From NCBI GenBank assembly GCA_003159355.1, contig PLPA01000098.1:1-32601 (forward strand): a stretch of 32,601 nucleotides of DNA, read 5' to 3'. Below are positions 13,922-24,819 of this stretch, piece after piece. Below the pieces are notes generated by a model. The model was not told the origin of the DNA and did no database searches. It saw nothing but the letters and a program-made list of their open reading frames with translations. This stretch comes from Acidobacteriaceae bacterium (GTDB lineage: Bacteria > Acidobacteriota > Terriglobia > Terriglobales > Acidobacteriaceae). The position numbers and the translations under genes were made by a program. Position 1 is the first letter of the stretch. Every line of letters begins with the position of its first letter.

Positions 13922-16900
13922 ATGCCACGCAGAAATGACATTCAGAAGATACTGGTGATCGGCTCGGGGCCGATTGTGATTGGGCAGTCGGCGGAGTTTG
14001 ATTACTCCGGCACGCAGGCCTGCAAGGCTCTCAAGCAGGAGGGCTATGAGGTGGTGCTGGTGAACTCGAACCCGGCCACTATCATGACAGATCCCGATCT
14101 GGCCGACCGCACCTACATCGAGCCGCTCACCCGCGAGTATGTGGAGGAGATTATCCGCATTGAAGCGGAGACGCTGGCTAATGGACCCGGCCTTTTATCG
14201 GGCGGAAATGGCGTTGATGCCGCGGGTGCAAACCTTCCCGGCAAATTCGCACTGCTGCCGACGGTGGGTGGGCAAACGGCGCTGAACCTCGCTGTCGATC
14301 TGGCCGACGCAGGGATTCTCGACAAGTACAACGTCGAGCTGATCGGCGCCAAGCTGGAGGCCATCAAGAAGGCCGAGGACCGGCTGCTCTTCAAGGACGC
14401 GATGCTGCGCATCGGCCTGGATGTTTCCAAGTCCGCGCTGGTGAATAATCTGCGCGACGGCCTGGAATTTGCTTCGAAGTTAGGCTTCCCGGTGCTGATT
14501 CGCCCCAGCTTCACGCTGGGCGGCACGGGCGGCGGCATCGCCTACAACCGCGAAGAGCTGATGGAGATTCTGGCGCGCGGACTGGACCTTTCGCCGGTGC
14601 ATGAGTGTCTTATAGAAGAGAGCGTGCTCGGCTGGAAAGAGTTCGAGCTAGAAGTCATGCGCGACTTAGCCGACAACGTCATTATTATTTGTTCGATTGA
14701 AAACTTTGACCCGATGGGCGTGCATACCGGCGACTCGATCACCGTGGCCCCGGCGCAGACGCTCACCGACCGCGAGTACCAAAAGATGCGCGACGCCGCG
14801 ATCGCGGTGATGCGCGAGATTGGCGTGGAGACCGGCGGATCGAATGTGCAATTTGCCATCAATCCTGTTGATGGGCGCATGACAGTGATCGAAATGAATC
14901 CGCGCGTCTCGCGCTCCTCGGCGCTGGCCTCGAAGGCTACCGGATTTCCGATTGCGAAGATAGCTGCGAAGTTAGCCGTGGGTTATACGCTCGACGAGAT
15001 TCCCAACGACATTACGCGCAAAACTCCGGCCTGCTTTGAGCCGACGATTGATTATGTTGTCGTAAAAATTCCCAAGTGGCAGTTTGAAAAGTTTCCCGGC
15101 TCGGACGAAACGCTCGGGCCGCAGATGAAGTCGGTGGGCGAGGTGATGGCTATTGGCCGCACCTTCAAGGAAGCGTTGATGAAGGCCTGGCGCGCGCTTG
15201 AAACCGGCAAGAAGACCGGCGCGGAGGTTCTTGATCCTAGAAGGCTGACGCAGATGCTGGTCACTCCGCGGCCGGAACGGCTGGGTTACATCCGGTACGC
15301 CTTCGAGCGCGGCATGAGCGTGCGAGAGGTGGCGCGGCTTACCACCATGGACCCCTGGTTCCTGCATCAGATTCGCGAGATCACTCTTGCGCAAAGCGCG
15401 ATTGCGCAGACCACGCCGGAGACCATCGGCACCGAAGAACTCCGCCAGCTTAAGCGCCTTGGGTTGAGCGACGAGCGCATCGCGACTGAATGGAAGCTGG
15501 AAGGCCACGCGGGAACGCAGCAGGTGAGGGAACTGCGCGAAGGGAAGGGAATCAGGCCGGTTTTCAAGTTAGTGGACACCTGCGCCGCCGAGTTTGAGTC
15601 GATGACTCCCTACTTATATTCGACTTATGATGAAGAGGACGAAGCGCCGCCGACGCAAACTCCCAAAGTTATTATTCTCGGCTCGGGACCGAATCGCATT
15701 GGGCAGGGAATCGAGTTTGATTACTGCTGCTGCCACGCGGCCTTTGCGCTGCGGGAAGACGGCTATGAGACCATCATGGTCAACTGCAATCCGGAGACCG
15801 TCTCGACCGATTACGACACCAGCGACCGGCTTTATTTTGAGCCGCTGGTGCTGGAAGACGTGCTGGCGATTTATAACCATGAGTCGCAATCGGGCGCCAA
15901 GGTCGGAATGATTGTGCAGTTTGGTGGGCAGACTCCGCTGAATCTGGCAAAGCGGCTGCTCGCGGCTGGCGTTCCTATCATCGGCACCTCGCCGGAGTCG
16001 ATTGACTTAGCCGAGGACCGCAAGCGCTTCGGCAAGCTGCTGGATGAGTTACAGATTCCGCAGCCCGCAGGCGGCACGGCTACCAGTGTCGAGGAAGCTC
16101 TGGCCATCGGCGAGCGCATCGGCTATCCGGTGCTGGTCCGGCCGAGTTATGTGCTGGGCGGCCGGGCCATGGTGATTGCTTATGACGCCGAGGCAGTGAC
16201 GCGCTATATGCGCGAAGCGGTCGAGTACTCGCAGGAGCGGCCGGTGCTGGTCGATCACTTTCTGGAGAGCGCGGTCGAAGTGGATGTGGACGCGCTGTGC
16301 GACTCCAAGGATGTTATTATCGCTGGCATCATGCAGCACATTGAAGAGGCGGGCATTCACTCGGGCGACTCATCGTGCGTGCTGCCCGCCGTGAGCATTC
16401 GCGAAAGCACGCTGGAAACGCTGCGCACTTATACGCACAAGCTGGCTCTGGCGCTCAAGGTTGTCGGCCTGGTTAACTTGCAGTTCGCCATCCAGCGCGA
16501 CGCCCAGGGCCAGGACCACGTATACGTGATCGAAGTGAATCCGCGCGCCTCGCGCACCGTGCCTTATGTCTCCAAGGCCACCGGAATCCCGCTGGCCAAG
16601 ATCGCAGCGCGGCTGATGACCGGCCGCAAGCTGAGCGAGTTATTACCCGCCCAGTTAGCTACGGGCAAGGACCTTGAAACCGGGACGCATTCTTATGTAA
16701 AATCGCCGGTCTTTCCCTGGAACAAGTTTGCCGGAGTCGATACGGTTCTAAGTCCGGAGATGAAGTCCACCGGCGAAGTGATGGGCGTGGCGTCTACCTT
16801 TGGCGAGGCCTTTGCCAAGGCGCAGCTCTCCGCCGGCCAGGTGCTGCCCACCGGCGGAACGGTCTTTTTCAGCGTCAACGATCCCGACAAGCCGGCAGCC

Positions 16901-17260
16901 GCCGACTTAGCACGCCGCTATTTGGAGTTAGGCTTCAAGATTATCGCCACCGAAGGCACGGCGAATGTGCTGGAACAATCCGGCCTCGCTGTTGAGCGCG
17001 TTTTTAAGGTGAAGGAGGGCCGGCCTAACATTGTGGACCTGATCAAGGGCGACCGCATTCAGCTCGTCATCAACACTCCGCGCGGCCAGGACACTTTCTT
17101 CGACGAGAAGGCTATTCGCCGCGCCGCGGTGCTGGCGCGCATTCCCACCATCACCACCATCGCCGCCGCGCAGGCTGCCGTCGAGGGCATCAGTGCGATG
17201 CAGAGCCACCAGACCACGGTCTATGCGCTGCAACATTTGCACGCCGTGACTCGCGGGTGA
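13922..17260 (+). CDS. carB: Carbamoyl-phosphate synthase large subunit
   Basis: [69 protein letters not shown] and the duplicated second half [25 protein letters not shown]. Confidence 0.98.
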   Translation: MPRRNDIQKILVIGSGPIVIGQSAEFDYSGTQACKALKQEGYEVVLVNSNPATIMTDPDLADRTYIEPLTREYVEEIIRIEAETLANGPGLLSGGNGVDAAGANLPGKFALLPTVGGQTALNLAVDLADAGILDKYNVELIGAKLEAIKKAEDRLLFKDAMLRIGLDVSKSALVNNLRDGLEFASKLGFPVLIRPSFTLGGTGGGIAYNREELMEILARGLDLSPVHECLIEESVLGWKEFELEVMRDLADNVIIICSIENFDPMGVHTGDSITVAPAQTLTDREYQKMRDAAIAVMREIGVETGGSNVQFAINPVDGRMTVIEMNPRVSRSSALASKATGFPIAKIAAKLAVGYTLDEIPNDITRKTPACFEPTIDYVVVKIPKWQFEKFPGSDETLGPQMKSVGEVMAIGRTFKEALMKAWRALETGKKTGAEVLDPRRLTQMLVTPRPERLGYIRYAFERGMSVREVARLTTMDPWFLHQIREITLAQSAIAQTTPETIGTEELRQLKRLGLSDERIATEWKLEGHAGTQQVRELREGKGIRPVFKLVDTCAAEFESMTPYLYSTYDEEDEAPPTQTPKVIILGSGPNRIGQGIEFDYCCCHAAFALREDGYETIMVNCNPETVSTDYDTSDRLYFEPLVLEDVLAIYNHESQSGAKVGMIVQFGGQTPLNLAKRLLAAGVPIIGTSPESIDLAEDRKRFGKLLDELQIPQPAGGTATSVEEALAIGERIGYPVLVRPSYVLGGRAMVIAYDAEAVTRYMREAVEYSQERPVLVDHFLESAVEVDVDALCDSKDVIIAGIMQHIEEAGIHSGDSSCVLPAVSIRESTLETLRTYTHKLALALKVVGLVNLQFAIQRDAQGQDHVYVIEVNPRASRTVPYVSKATGIPLAKIAARLMTGRKLSELLPAQLATGKDLETGTHSYVKSPVFPWNKFAGVDTVLSPEMKSTGEVMGVASTFGEAFAKAQLSAGQVLPTGGTVFFSVNDPDKPAAADLARRYLELGFKIIATEGTANVLEQSGLAVERVFKVKEGRPNIVDLIKGDRIQLVINTPRGQDTFFDEKAIRRAAVLARIPTITTIAAAQAAVEGISAMQSHQTTVYALQHLHAVTRG

Positions 17261-17327
17261 GGAACTCCGGGCAAACTTGACCGATGGAAGCGCATCTTAT
17301 TCTTGAGACAAAGACAGCAAGTTAGCT

Positions 17328-17340
17328 CCCGCTTCGCGGG
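17328..17340. repeat. Small hairpin CCCGC-ttc-GCGGG within a GTTAGC-rich intergenic stretch between carB and the aldolase gene
   Basis: GTTAGCTCCCGCTTCGCGGGGTTAGCGAGTTAGCGG at about 17321-17356: GC hairpin with three GTTAGC copies. Confidence 0.6.
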
Positions 17341-17426
17341 GTTAGCGAGTTAGCGGACTGCCTTGGTCAACGCCAGTTCCATCTCTTCGTTGGCCGGCAA
17401 AGCCGGTGGTGGACTAAAATGTTTTT

Positions 17427-18464
17427 ATGCTGATCGAAGGCATTTTTGCCGCTGTTCCCACGCCGTTTTACCCGGACGAGCGCGTTTATTATCGCAAGCT
17501 CGAAGCCAACATCGCGCATTACTCGCGCACGCTGCTCTCCGGAGTGCTGCTGTTAGGCTCCACGGGCGAGGCTGTGATGCTCGACGACAGCGAGAGTCGC
17601 GAGGTGCTGCGCGTGGCCGCCGAAGCCGCGGCGCCCGAGAAGGTGCTGATCGCCGGCGTGGCGCGCGAGAGCGTGAAGGCCACGGTCGAGCTGGCCGAGG
17701 CGGCGGCTCAGTTCCGCTACGACGCCGTGCTGGTGCGCACGCCGACTTACTTCGCCAGCCAGAGGAGTGCGGCGGCCGTGCTGCACTACTTTCGTAGCGT
17801 GGCCGACCGCTCGCCGCTTCCGGTTCTGATCTACAACATTCCGCAGTGCGCGCCTTATAACATCCCCGTTGAGCTGGTGGCCGAACTGGCGCAGCATCCG
17901 AACATCATCGGCATCAAGGATTCCAGCGGCAGCGTGGAGCGAATTCGCGCGCTGGTCGAGGGAGTGAAAAACGCGCCCCGGCGGACGGTGACCGTGACGC
18001 CGGTCTTCGAGGGGGTTACCGGTCGGATGCTGACGGCGAAAGCGGGGAGCGGCGAGGCGCTGGTCTCCATCGGAGGCGTGACCGCAAATTTGCCGGCTAC
18101 GCCGATCAAGACGCGCACCAAGGAAGTTGGCTTTCCCGTGCTCTGCGGCTCAACGGCCATGCTGCTTGGCTCGCTTGAGGCAGGCGCGGCCGGGGGCATT
18201 CTCGCCTTCGCCTCGTGCGCGCCGCAGGCCTGCCAGGAGGTTTATCTTGCCTGGAAGGATCGCGACTTCAAGTTGGCCGCGGAGAAGCAGCAGCGCATCG
18301 CCGACGCCAGCCAGCGCATCGTCGGCCAGTTGGGCATCAGCGGCGTCAAGTACGCCTGCGACTTCAACGGCTACTACGGAGGCCACACCCGCGCGCCGCT
18401 GTTGCCCGTCAGCGGGGCAGAAAAGGCGGAGATTGAGGCGCTGCTGGCCGGGATTCGCAACTAG
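17427..18464 (+). CDS. DapA/HOGA-family (N-acetylneuraminate lyase superfamily) aldolase
   Basis: LIEGIFAAVPTPFYPDERVYYRKLEANIAHYSRT, GVLLLGSTGEAVMLDDSE, IYNIPQCAPYNIP, IIGIKDSSGSVERI (Schiff-base Lys), NGYYGGHTRAPLLPVSGAEKAEIEALL. Confidence 0.87.
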   Translation: MLIEGIFAAVPTPFYPDERVYYRKLEANIAHYSRTLLSGVLLLGSTGEAVMLDDSESREVLRVAAEAAAPEKVLIAGVARESVKATVELAEAAAQFRYDAVLVRTPTYFASQRSAAAVLHYFRSVADRSPLPVLIYNIPQCAPYNIPVELVAELAQHPNIIGIKDSSGSVERIRALVEGVKNAPRRTVTVTPVFEGVTGRMLTAKAGSGEALVSIGGVTANLPATPIKTRTKEVGFPVLCGSTAMLLGSLEAGAAGGILAFASCAPQACQEVYLAWKDRDFKLAAEKQQRIADASQRIVGQLGISGVKYACDFNGYYGGHTRAPLLPVSGAEKAEIEALLAGIRN

Positions 18465-18502
18465 CTGTGAAGTTTCAATACAAAGCCGGATTGCACCGAA
18501 AT

Positions 18503-18538
18503 GACGAAGGCGAAGCCGCAGTGGGCTTCGCCTTCGTC
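18503..18538. terminator. Bidirectional stem-loop terminator between convergent aldolase and gpmI genes
   Basis: Perfect 15-bp inverted repeat GACGAAGGCGAAGCC (18503-18517) / GGCTTCGCCTTCGTC (18524-18538), loop gcagtg, lying between convergent stop codons. T-tracts are weak. Confidence 0.8.
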
Positions 18539-18555
18539 GTTTGAGTTATGCTCGG

Positions 18556-20169
18556 TTACTTCGCCAGCGGCACACGCAGATCGCCGCCGGTCATCTCCTT
18601 GGGCAGGCCCAGGTCGAGAATATTCAGCAGGGTGGGTGATATGTCGCGCAGAGAACCGTCGGGGCGCAAACGGAAGTGCTTCGCCTCTTCGGCAACATAG
18701 ATCAGCGGCACGGGGTTGGTGGTGTGCGCGGTGTGCGGGTTGCCGGTCACCAGGTCCACCATCTGCTCGGCGTTGCCGTGGTCGGCGGTGATCAGCCAAC
18801 TGCCGTTCTTCTCGCGGATGGCCTTGTAGACGCGGGCCAGTTGCGCGTCGATGGCCTCGATGGCCTTGATCGTCGGCTCCAGCTTGCCGGAGTGGCCCAC
18901 CATGTCCGCGTTGGCGAAGTTGGCGACGATCAAGTCAAAGCTCCCGTCGTTGATGGCTTTCACAATGGCGTCGCCGATGGCCTCGGCCTTCATCTCCGGC
19001 GCCAGATCATAAGTGGCCACTCTGAGCGAGGGAATCAGCACGCGCTCCTCGCCGGGGAAGGGCGTCTCGACGCCGCCGTTGAAGAAGTAGGTCACATGGG
19101 CAAACTTCTCCGTCTCGGCCACTCTCAGATTGCGCAGATGGTGCGCGGACAGCACGTTGGCCAGAATGTTATCCAGCGACTCCGGCGGCATGATGTACGG
19201 CAACTCGTAGAGCTTGTCGTACTGGGTCATGCAGAGGTAGTAAAGATTTTTTGGAATTTCGGAGCGGGGAATCGTGGCGTCGAGCGACTCCCAGCCGTCC
19301 AGGTCGCGTCCGCCCTGCTTGTTCAGGCCGCTCTCGCGCGTCAAGACTCGCGTAATTTCGCGGGCGCGGTCAGCGCGGAAGTTGAAGTTGATGCAGACGT
19401 CCTCGTCGCGAATCTGGCCGACCTGCTTGCCCGCGGCATCGACGACGACAAAAGGAATCAGGAATTCGTCGGTGATGCCGTTGTTGTAATTCTCCTTGAT
19501 GCGCGCGACGGCATTGGGATACGCGCCGCCCTCGGCCTTGCCGTTGACCATGGCGTCGAAGGCCTTGCGCTCGCGCTCCCAGCGCTTGTCGCGGTCCATC
19601 GCGTAGTAGCGTCCGTTGATGGTGGCCACTTTGCCCACGCCGTACTCGCGCATCTTCTGTTCGAGTTGCGCAATGTAGCCGGCGCCGGAGTCGGGCGGAG
19701 TGTCGCGGCCGTCCATGAAGGCGTGGACGAAGACCCGCTCCAAGCCGTACTCGCGCGCGGTGCGCAACAGGGCGTAGATGTGCTCCTGGTGGGAGTGAAC
19801 GCCGCCGTCGGAGACCAGGCCGAAGAGATGGAGCTGCCGTCCGGCCTCGCGCGCCCGCTTCATGGCCAGCGCGACGGGAGGGTTCCGGGAGAACTCGCCC
19901 GAGGCGATCTGCGCGTCGATGCGGGTAATGTCCATCTGCACGATGCGTCCCGCGCCGATGTTCAGGTGGCCGACTTCGCTGTTGCCCATCTGCCCGTCGG
20001 GCAGGCCCACAAAGTGGTCCGAGGCCTGGATCAGCGTGTTGGGGTACTCGCGCAGCAGCTTGTCGTAGGTGGGCTTTTTGGCCAGCGCAATGGCGTTGTT
20101 GGCGGTTTCGGCGCGATAGCCCCATCCATCAAGGATGGTCAAAACGAGAGGACGCTTGAAGATGGACAC
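18556..20169 (-). CDS. gpmI: 2,3-bisphosphoglycerate-independent phosphoglycerate mutase
   Basis: [86 protein letters not shown]. Confidence 0.97.
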   Translation of the reverse strand: MSIFKRPLVLTILDGWGYRAETANNAIALAKKPTYDKLLREYPNTLIQASDHFVGLPDGQMGNSEVGHLNIGAGRIVQMDITRIDAQIASGEFSRNPPVALAMKRAREAGRQLHLFGLVSDGGVHSHQEHIYALLRTAREYGLERVFVHAFMDGRDTPPDSGAGYIAQLEQKMREYGVGKVATINGRYYAMDRDKRWERERKAFDAMVNGKAEGGAYPNAVARIKENYNNGITDEFLIPFVVVDAAGKQVGQIRDEDVCINFNFRADRAREITRVLTRESGLNKQGGRDLDGWESLDATIPRSEIPKNLYYLCMTQYDKLYELPYIMPPESLDNILANVLSAHHLRNLRVAETEKFAHVTYFFNGGVETPFPGEERVLIPSLRVATYDLAPEMKAEAIGDAIVKAINDGSFDLIVANFANADMVGHSGKLEPTIKAIEAIDAQLARVYKAIREKNGSWLITADHGNAEQMVDLVTGNPHTAHTTNPVPLIYVAEEAKHFRLRPDGSLRDISPTLLNILDLGLPKEMTGGDLRVPLAK

Positions 20170-20326
20170 GTGGATTACACCTCAAAACGGAATCGAAGCA
20201 CTGCTTTCAGGATAACCTGCAAGGGCGTTGCATCCGATTCACAAACAAATCAACTTCGCTCGATGGAGTCCGTAGTGGGACGCTTCGCACGCGGTCAGCA
20301 CGTAAAATACTCTTCAGGGAGAAGGA

Positions 20327-21808
20327 ATGTCGCAGCCCCCGATTATCGATCCGACCGGCAAGACCAGCATTGCCACGCAAGTCGTAGCCAACGAGAGCCT
20401 CGATCCAGTGGATTGGGCTGCTTTTCGCGCTCAGGCGCACCTCATGCTGGACGATATGCTCGGCTACATCGAAAAGATTCGCGAGCGGCCCGTCTGGCAG
20501 CCGATTCCGGCTGAAGTTCGTGCACGATTTCACTCGTCTGCGCCGCGCGTGGGCGAGGAACTTGCGCAGGTCCATGCGGAGTTCATGCAGGATGTGCTGC
20601 CCTATGCGCAGGGTAACGTGCATCCGGGCTTCATGGGCTGGGTGAATGGCGGCGGTACTCCGGTGGGCGTGGTGGCCGAGATGCTCGCCGCGGGGCTCAA
20701 CGCCAACCTCGGAGGCCGCGATCATATTCCGGTCGAGGTCGAGCGGCAAGTAACCGCATGGGTGAGGGAGATCTTCGGCTTTCCGCAAGGGGCGACCGGG
20801 TTGTTCGTAACCGGAACATCGATGGCGAACCTGATCGCCGTGCTGATTGCGCGCGACGCCGCTCTGGGCTTCGAGGTGCGCGCCAGCGGAGTGGCCGCGC
20901 AGCCACGCCGTCTCACCGCGTACACCTCGAACGCGGTTCATGGCTGCGTGCCCAAGGCGATGGACATCGCCGGCCTGGGCAGCGATGCGCTGCGGATGAT
21001 TCCCACTGACAGCCATTTCCACATCGACCTGGCCGCGCTCGCCGAGGCAATCCAGCGCGATCGCGAGGCCGGCTTCACGCCGTTTCTGGTGGTGGGGACC
21101 GCGGGAACCGTGAACACCGGAGCCGTGGACGACCTGGCCGGACTCGCCGATTTGTGTCAGCGCGAGAAGCTCTGGTTCCATGTGGACGGAGCCTTTGGCG
21201 CGCTGGCAAGGCTGGCCCCCGATATTGCTCCGAAGCTCGATGGCATTGAGCGCGCGGATTCCGTGGCCTTCGACTTTCACAAATGGGGACAAGCGCCCTA
21301 CGACGCGGGCTTCATTCTCGTCCGGGATGGCGAGGCGCACAAAAACGCCTTCACCCTTCCGGCGGCCTACCTGCAACGCGCCGAGAGAGGCTTGGCCGCA
21401 GGCTCGCCCTGGCCTAGCGACTTCGGGCCGGACCTCTCGCGCGGCTTTCGCGCTTTGAAGGTCTGGTTCACGCTGAAGGTCTACGGCATCGACGCCCTGG
21501 GAGCGTCCATCTCCCGGTGCTGCGTACTGGCCCGCGCTCTGGAAGAGCGTATCGCCGCGACGCCGGAGCTGGAATTGATGGCGCCAGTCGAGCTGAATAT
21601 CGTCTGCTTCCGCTATCGCGCTGAAGATACGAATCGCGTGAACGATGCGATCGTCGTGGCGTTGCAGGAGTCGGGCATTGTGGCCCCATCGACGACCCGG
21701 ATCGCGGGCCGCACGGCCATTCGCGCGGCCATCGTCAACCACCGCACCAGCCGCGCGGAGATCGATGCGCTGGTGGACGGCGTGTTGGCTTTAGGGCGTA
21801 AACTTTGA
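20327..21808 (+). CDS. PLP-dependent group II decarboxylase (aromatic-L-amino-acid decarboxylase-like)
   Basis: HPGFMGWVNGGGTPVGVVAEMLAAGLNANLGGRDHIPVEVERQVTAWV, GLFVTGTSMANLIAVLIARD, WFHVDGAFGALARLAPD, SVAFDFHKWGQAPYDAGFILVRD (PLP Lys). Confidence 0.9.
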   Translation: MSQPPIIDPTGKTSIATQVVANESLDPVDWAAFRAQAHLMLDDMLGYIEKIRERPVWQPIPAEVRARFHSSAPRVGEELAQVHAEFMQDVLPYAQGNVHPGFMGWVNGGGTPVGVVAEMLAAGLNANLGGRDHIPVEVERQVTAWVREIFGFPQGATGLFVTGTSMANLIAVLIARDAALGFEVRASGVAAQPRRLTAYTSNAVHGCVPKAMDIAGLGSDALRMIPTDSHFHIDLAALAEAIQRDREAGFTPFLVVGTAGTVNTGAVDDLAGLADLCQREKLWFHVDGAFGALARLAPDIAPKLDGIERADSVAFDFHKWGQAPYDAGFILVRDGEAHKNAFTLPAAYLQRAERGLAAGSPWPSDFGPDLSRGFRALKVWFTLKVYGIDALGASISRCCVLARALEERIAATPELELMAPVELNIVCFRYRAEDTNRVNDAIVVALQESGIVAPSTTRIAGRTAIRAAIVNHRTSRAEIDALVDGVLALGRKL

Positions 21809-21841
21809 TCGAAGAATTGTCAGGCTGGGTCTGCAATGCAA

Positions 21842-22210
21842 TCAAGGAAGATTTGCGCGAATGCCGAGAGATTCGGCAATGCCCGCCAGACGCTTATCCT
21901 TCGTCCACAACAGCGTGGGCGGATTGAGAAAGATGGATGCGATCAGATGCGCATCGATCAGACCGATTCCCCTGCTATACAGAGAGCGCGTCTCGACCAT
22001 CTCCCGCACCTCGTCGAGCCGCGCCACACGCACCCGTGGCAGCATATCCAAGAATGCCAGTATCTTTTTGCGCTCCCATAGCGACCCCAGAGCCAGTTCC
22101 CCGACGATGAGCGGATGCATTGCAATCTGCACGTCGTCAAGCAACTTGCTCATCTCTGCGTTTTCCGCACGTAGATGGTCAACCCAAACAGACGTATCCG
22201 CAAGAATCAT
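21842..22210 (-). CDS. vapC: VapC-like PIN-domain toxin ribonuclease
   Basis: MILADTSVWVDHLRAENAEMSKLLDD ... IGLIDAHLIASIFLNPPTLLWTKDKRLAGIAESLGI, with PIN acidic residues; 4-nt overlap with upstream antitoxin. Confidence 0.88.
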   Translation of the reverse strand: MILADTSVWVDHLRAENAEMSKLLDDVQIAMHPLIVGELALGSLWERKKILAFLDMLPRVRVARLDEVREMVETRSLYSRGIGLIDAHLIASIFLNPPTLLWTKDKRLAGIAESLGIRANLP

Positions 22211-22404
22211 TCTTCACTCATCCTATGGCGAGGAATATCTTCCAGCCCTGGCATTGTGCCTCCCAATGCCGCTAATCTGCGAGAGCTTTCCCGCTCGATG
22301 AGAGATTTAAGAGCCTCCCGCATCAGCGCCGTCTTCTCAACCACACCTGTGAACTCCTGGGCAGTGCGTACCAGATCATCGTCGAGCGCAAGTGTTGTTC
22401 TCAT
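22207..22404 (-). CDS. vapB: VapB-type antitoxin (DUF2191-like)
   Basis: MRTTLALDDDLVRTAQEFTGVVEKTALMREALKSLIERESSRRLAALGGTMPGLEDIPRHR, directly upstream of the PIN toxin. GGAGGA ribosome site just upstream. Confidence 0.88.
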   Translation of the reverse strand: MRTTLALDDDLVRTAQEFTGVVEKTALMREALKSLIERESSRRLAALGGTMPGLEDIPRHRMSEE

Positions 22405-22421
22405 AAATCCTCCATACGTCT

Positions 22422-22427
22422 ATTATA
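22422..22427 (-). promoter_or_regulatory. Candidate -10 element (TATAAT on minus strand) for the vapBC pair
   Basis: Plus strand ATTATA at 22422-22427, about 18 nt upstream of the vapB start. No convincing -35 seen. Confidence 0.4.
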
Positions 22428-22482
22428 GCATCATTTGATGTCGTTATTGTATGCGTGTCGATTCTACGCAATTTTGTTTCAT

Positions 22483-23280
22483 CTACGAGACCCGCCCCAT
22501 GCGTGCATCAGGCATTCCCATCCGCCGCTTGACGAGCAGCAGCTCATCGATCTTGCCATCGGAAAGGAAGTTGAGCGGCCTGCCTATCTGCTGGGCGATG
22601 AGATAGGTCTTGCAATAGGTCTCGAAGGTCTCCACCAGCCACTCGGCATGAGTGACCGTGTCGGACCAGCAGACGATGCCGTGATTGCTGAGCAGGATGG
22701 TGTTGTGATCCTGGACAAAGGGCAGCACCGTCTCGGCAAAGGCCTTGGTGCCGGGCGTTTCGTAGGGCGCAACCGCTGCCGGGCCGATCGAGGTCTCGTA
22801 CTCGGAGATCAGCCCGATGGGCGGCGCGGAGCCGGTCATCGCGAAGGCCGTGGCGTGCGGCGGATGGCAATGCACAATGGCGCGGGCGATGGAGTTGGCT
22901 TTGTAGATGGCCAGATGCAGCAGCACCTCGCTGGTCCTCATGCGGTCGCCTGCCAGGATGTTGCCGTCCAGATCGGAGAGGCAGATGTCGGCCGGCGCCA
23001 TGTCCCGCTTGCTCATCATCGTCGGCGTGCAGAGCAAGTAATTCTCGCCCAGACGGACGCTGATATTGCCTCCGTTGCCGTCCACGTACTGCCGCTCCCA
23101 CAGCTTGCGGCCCACCAGGATAATCTCCTCGCGCAGGGCTTCGGCCTCGAAAAGGAGCGCGGCCTCCAGCGGCGAACTCGCCTCGGGCTGCGCCGCGTGC
23201 GAACTCTCCGCCACGGCCTGCACCGCTTCCTTGCGCTGCTCCTCAAGCGCAACCCAACTCTGCTCCATGGATGACCTCAC
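22483..23280 (-). CDS. Class II aldolase/adducin family protein (sugar-phosphate aldolase type)
   Basis: ERQYVDGNGGNISVRLGENYLLCTPT, AIVHCHPPHATAFAM (zinc ligands), TILLSNHGIVCWSDTVTHAEWLVETFETYCKTY. Confidence 0.88.
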   Translation of the reverse strand: MRSSMEQSWVALEEQRKEAVQAVAESSHAAQPEASSPLEAALLFEAEALREEIILVGRKLWERQYVDGNGGNISVRLGENYLLCTPTMMSKRDMAPADICLSDLDGNILAGDRMRTSEVLLHLAIYKANSIARAIVHCHPPHATAFAMTGSAPPIGLISEYETSIGPAAVAPYETPGTKAFAETVLPFVQDHNTILLSNHGIVCWSDTVTHAEWLVETFETYCKTYLIAQQIGRPLNFLSDGKIDELLLVKRRMGMPDARMGRVS

Positions 23281-23396
23281 GCGGGGACTGCAAGACCTGC
23301 TTACGGCAAGCGCTGGCCCTTTCCTCAGATTATATAGAACGCCCTTCGCGGCCTGCTCCGGTGACTGCGGTCACGAACAAGCGGGCCGATCAGTCT

Positions 23397-24755
23397 TCAC
23401 TCCGCCCGCACCAGCCGGCGCTGCAACGCTTCCAGCGTCTGCCCCTTGGTCTCCGGGTAGACCAACAACACCACCACGAACTGCAACCCGGTCATCACAG
23501 CGAAGAAGGTGAACGGAGCGCTGCGGCCGATTTGCGCCACCACCATGGGAAACGCCAGTTGAATCGCCGTGTTCATGAACCAGTGGCTGGCGTTACCTAC
23601 GCCCTGGCCCTTGGTGCGGACGGCGTTGGGAAAGACCTCGCCGATGTAGACCCAGATCACCGTGCCCTGCGAGAGCGCGAAGAAGGCAATGTAGGTAATC
23701 AGCACCCAGACCAGCGCTCCGGGGTGTGAGTTTGTCGCGAAGAGCCACGAGACCGCCGCAAGGCAACTGGCCGTGCCTACCGCGCCGACGAGCAGCAGCG
23801 TCTTGCGCCCCAGCTTGTCGATCACGCTCATGCCGACGATGGTGAAGACGAGATTCGTGAAGCCGATGGCGATGGCCTGCTGGTCGCCGGAGATCTGGCT
23901 GAAGCCCGCCGAAGCGAAGATGCTGTTCAGGTAGTAGAGGATTGAGTTGATCCCAGCCAGCTGATTGAATGCGCCGATCGAAATCGCCAAAAACAGCGGA
24001 TAGCGATACTTCCACTGAAAGACCGGCTCGTGTGCGGTGGCGTGCTCCTCGGCCAGCGCGGACTGAATGTCGGCCAGCTCGGCCTCGGGGTTGGGGTCGC
24101 CCATCAATTTCAGCACGGCCAGGGCTTCTTCGTTGCGCCCCTTCGAGGCCGACCAGCGCGGGCTACGGGGAATGCCGAACAAGAGCGCCAGGAAGCCGAG
24201 GGCGGGTAGCGCGGCGATGCCCACCTGCCAGCGCCACTCCAGAGATCCCAGATGCAGCGTGCGGATGAGGTAGTTGGAGGAGTAGGCCGCCAGGATGCCG
24301 AAGACCACGTTGAATTGAAAAGCGCCCACCAGCCGGCCGCGCCATTTGGCCGGGGCAAGCTCGGCAATATAAACCGGCCCCAGCACCGACGATGCGCCGA
24401 TGCCCAGGCCGCCGGCAAAGCGGAAGAGCATCAGCATCGGCCAGTTCCAGGCCAGCGCGCTGCCGATGGCCGAGACCACATAGAGTACGGCGGTGATGCG
24501 CAGCGTCTCGCGCCCGCCGATCTTCTGCCCCACATGGCCCGCGCCCAGCGCTCCCGCCACTGTGCCGATCAGCGCGATGGCCACCGTCCAGCCCTTGCCC
24601 TGCGGGCTTAGATTGTAGAGCTTGACAAGGGAGTCGATGGCGCCGGAGATGACCACGGTATCGAAGCCGAAGAGCAGGCCGCCCAGAGCGCCGGTCAGAG
24701 TTGCCTTTATCAGGTTGAGGTTCGGTCGCATGGCGCGCGGCTCCTTGATTTCCAA
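23397..24755 (-). CDS. MFS sugar:proton symporter (sugar porter family)
   Basis: GALGGLLFGFDTVVISGAI, GRRETLRITA-like loop, GLGIGASSVLGPVYIAELAPAKWRGRLV, QLAGINSILYYLNSIF, PETKGQTLE C-terminal signature. Confidence 0.93.
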   Translation of the reverse strand: MEIKEPRAMRPNLNLIKATLTGALGGLLFGFDTVVISGAIDSLVKLYNLSPQGKGWTVAIALIGTVAGALGAGHVGQKIGGRETLRITAVLYVVSAIGSALAWNWPMLMLFRFAGGLGIGASSVLGPVYIAELAPAKWRGRLVGAFQFNVVFGILAAYSSNYLIRTLHLGSLEWRWQVGIAALPALGFLALLFGIPRSPRWSASKGRNEEALAVLKLMGDPNPEAELADIQSALAEEHATAHEPVFQWKYRYPLFLAISIGAFNQLAGINSILYYLNSIFASAGFSQISGDQQAIAIGFTNLVFTIVGMSVIDKLGRKTLLLVGAVGTASCLAAVSWLFATNSHPGALVWVLITYIAFFALSQGTVIWVYIGEVFPNAVRTKGQGVGNASHWFMNTAIQLAFPMVVAQIGRSAPFTFFAVMTGLQFVVVLLVYPETKGQTLEALQRRLVRAE

Positions 24756-24819
24756 ACCATCCTACAGGCCAGCCCCGTCTTTACCAAACGCTGACCGCCG
24801 CGATAAGAACTTGGGCCGG

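Noticed and set aside
18676-20514. 612-aa plus-strand ORF opposite gpmI
   Set aside because: Antisense shadow of a clear gpmI gene; the translation is low-information V/A/R/H/G-rich text with no recognisable domain, as expected in high-GC DNA.
20207-21742. 511-aa minus-strand ORF opposite the PLP decarboxylase
   Set aside because: Antisense to a strongly supported decarboxylase; no domain features.
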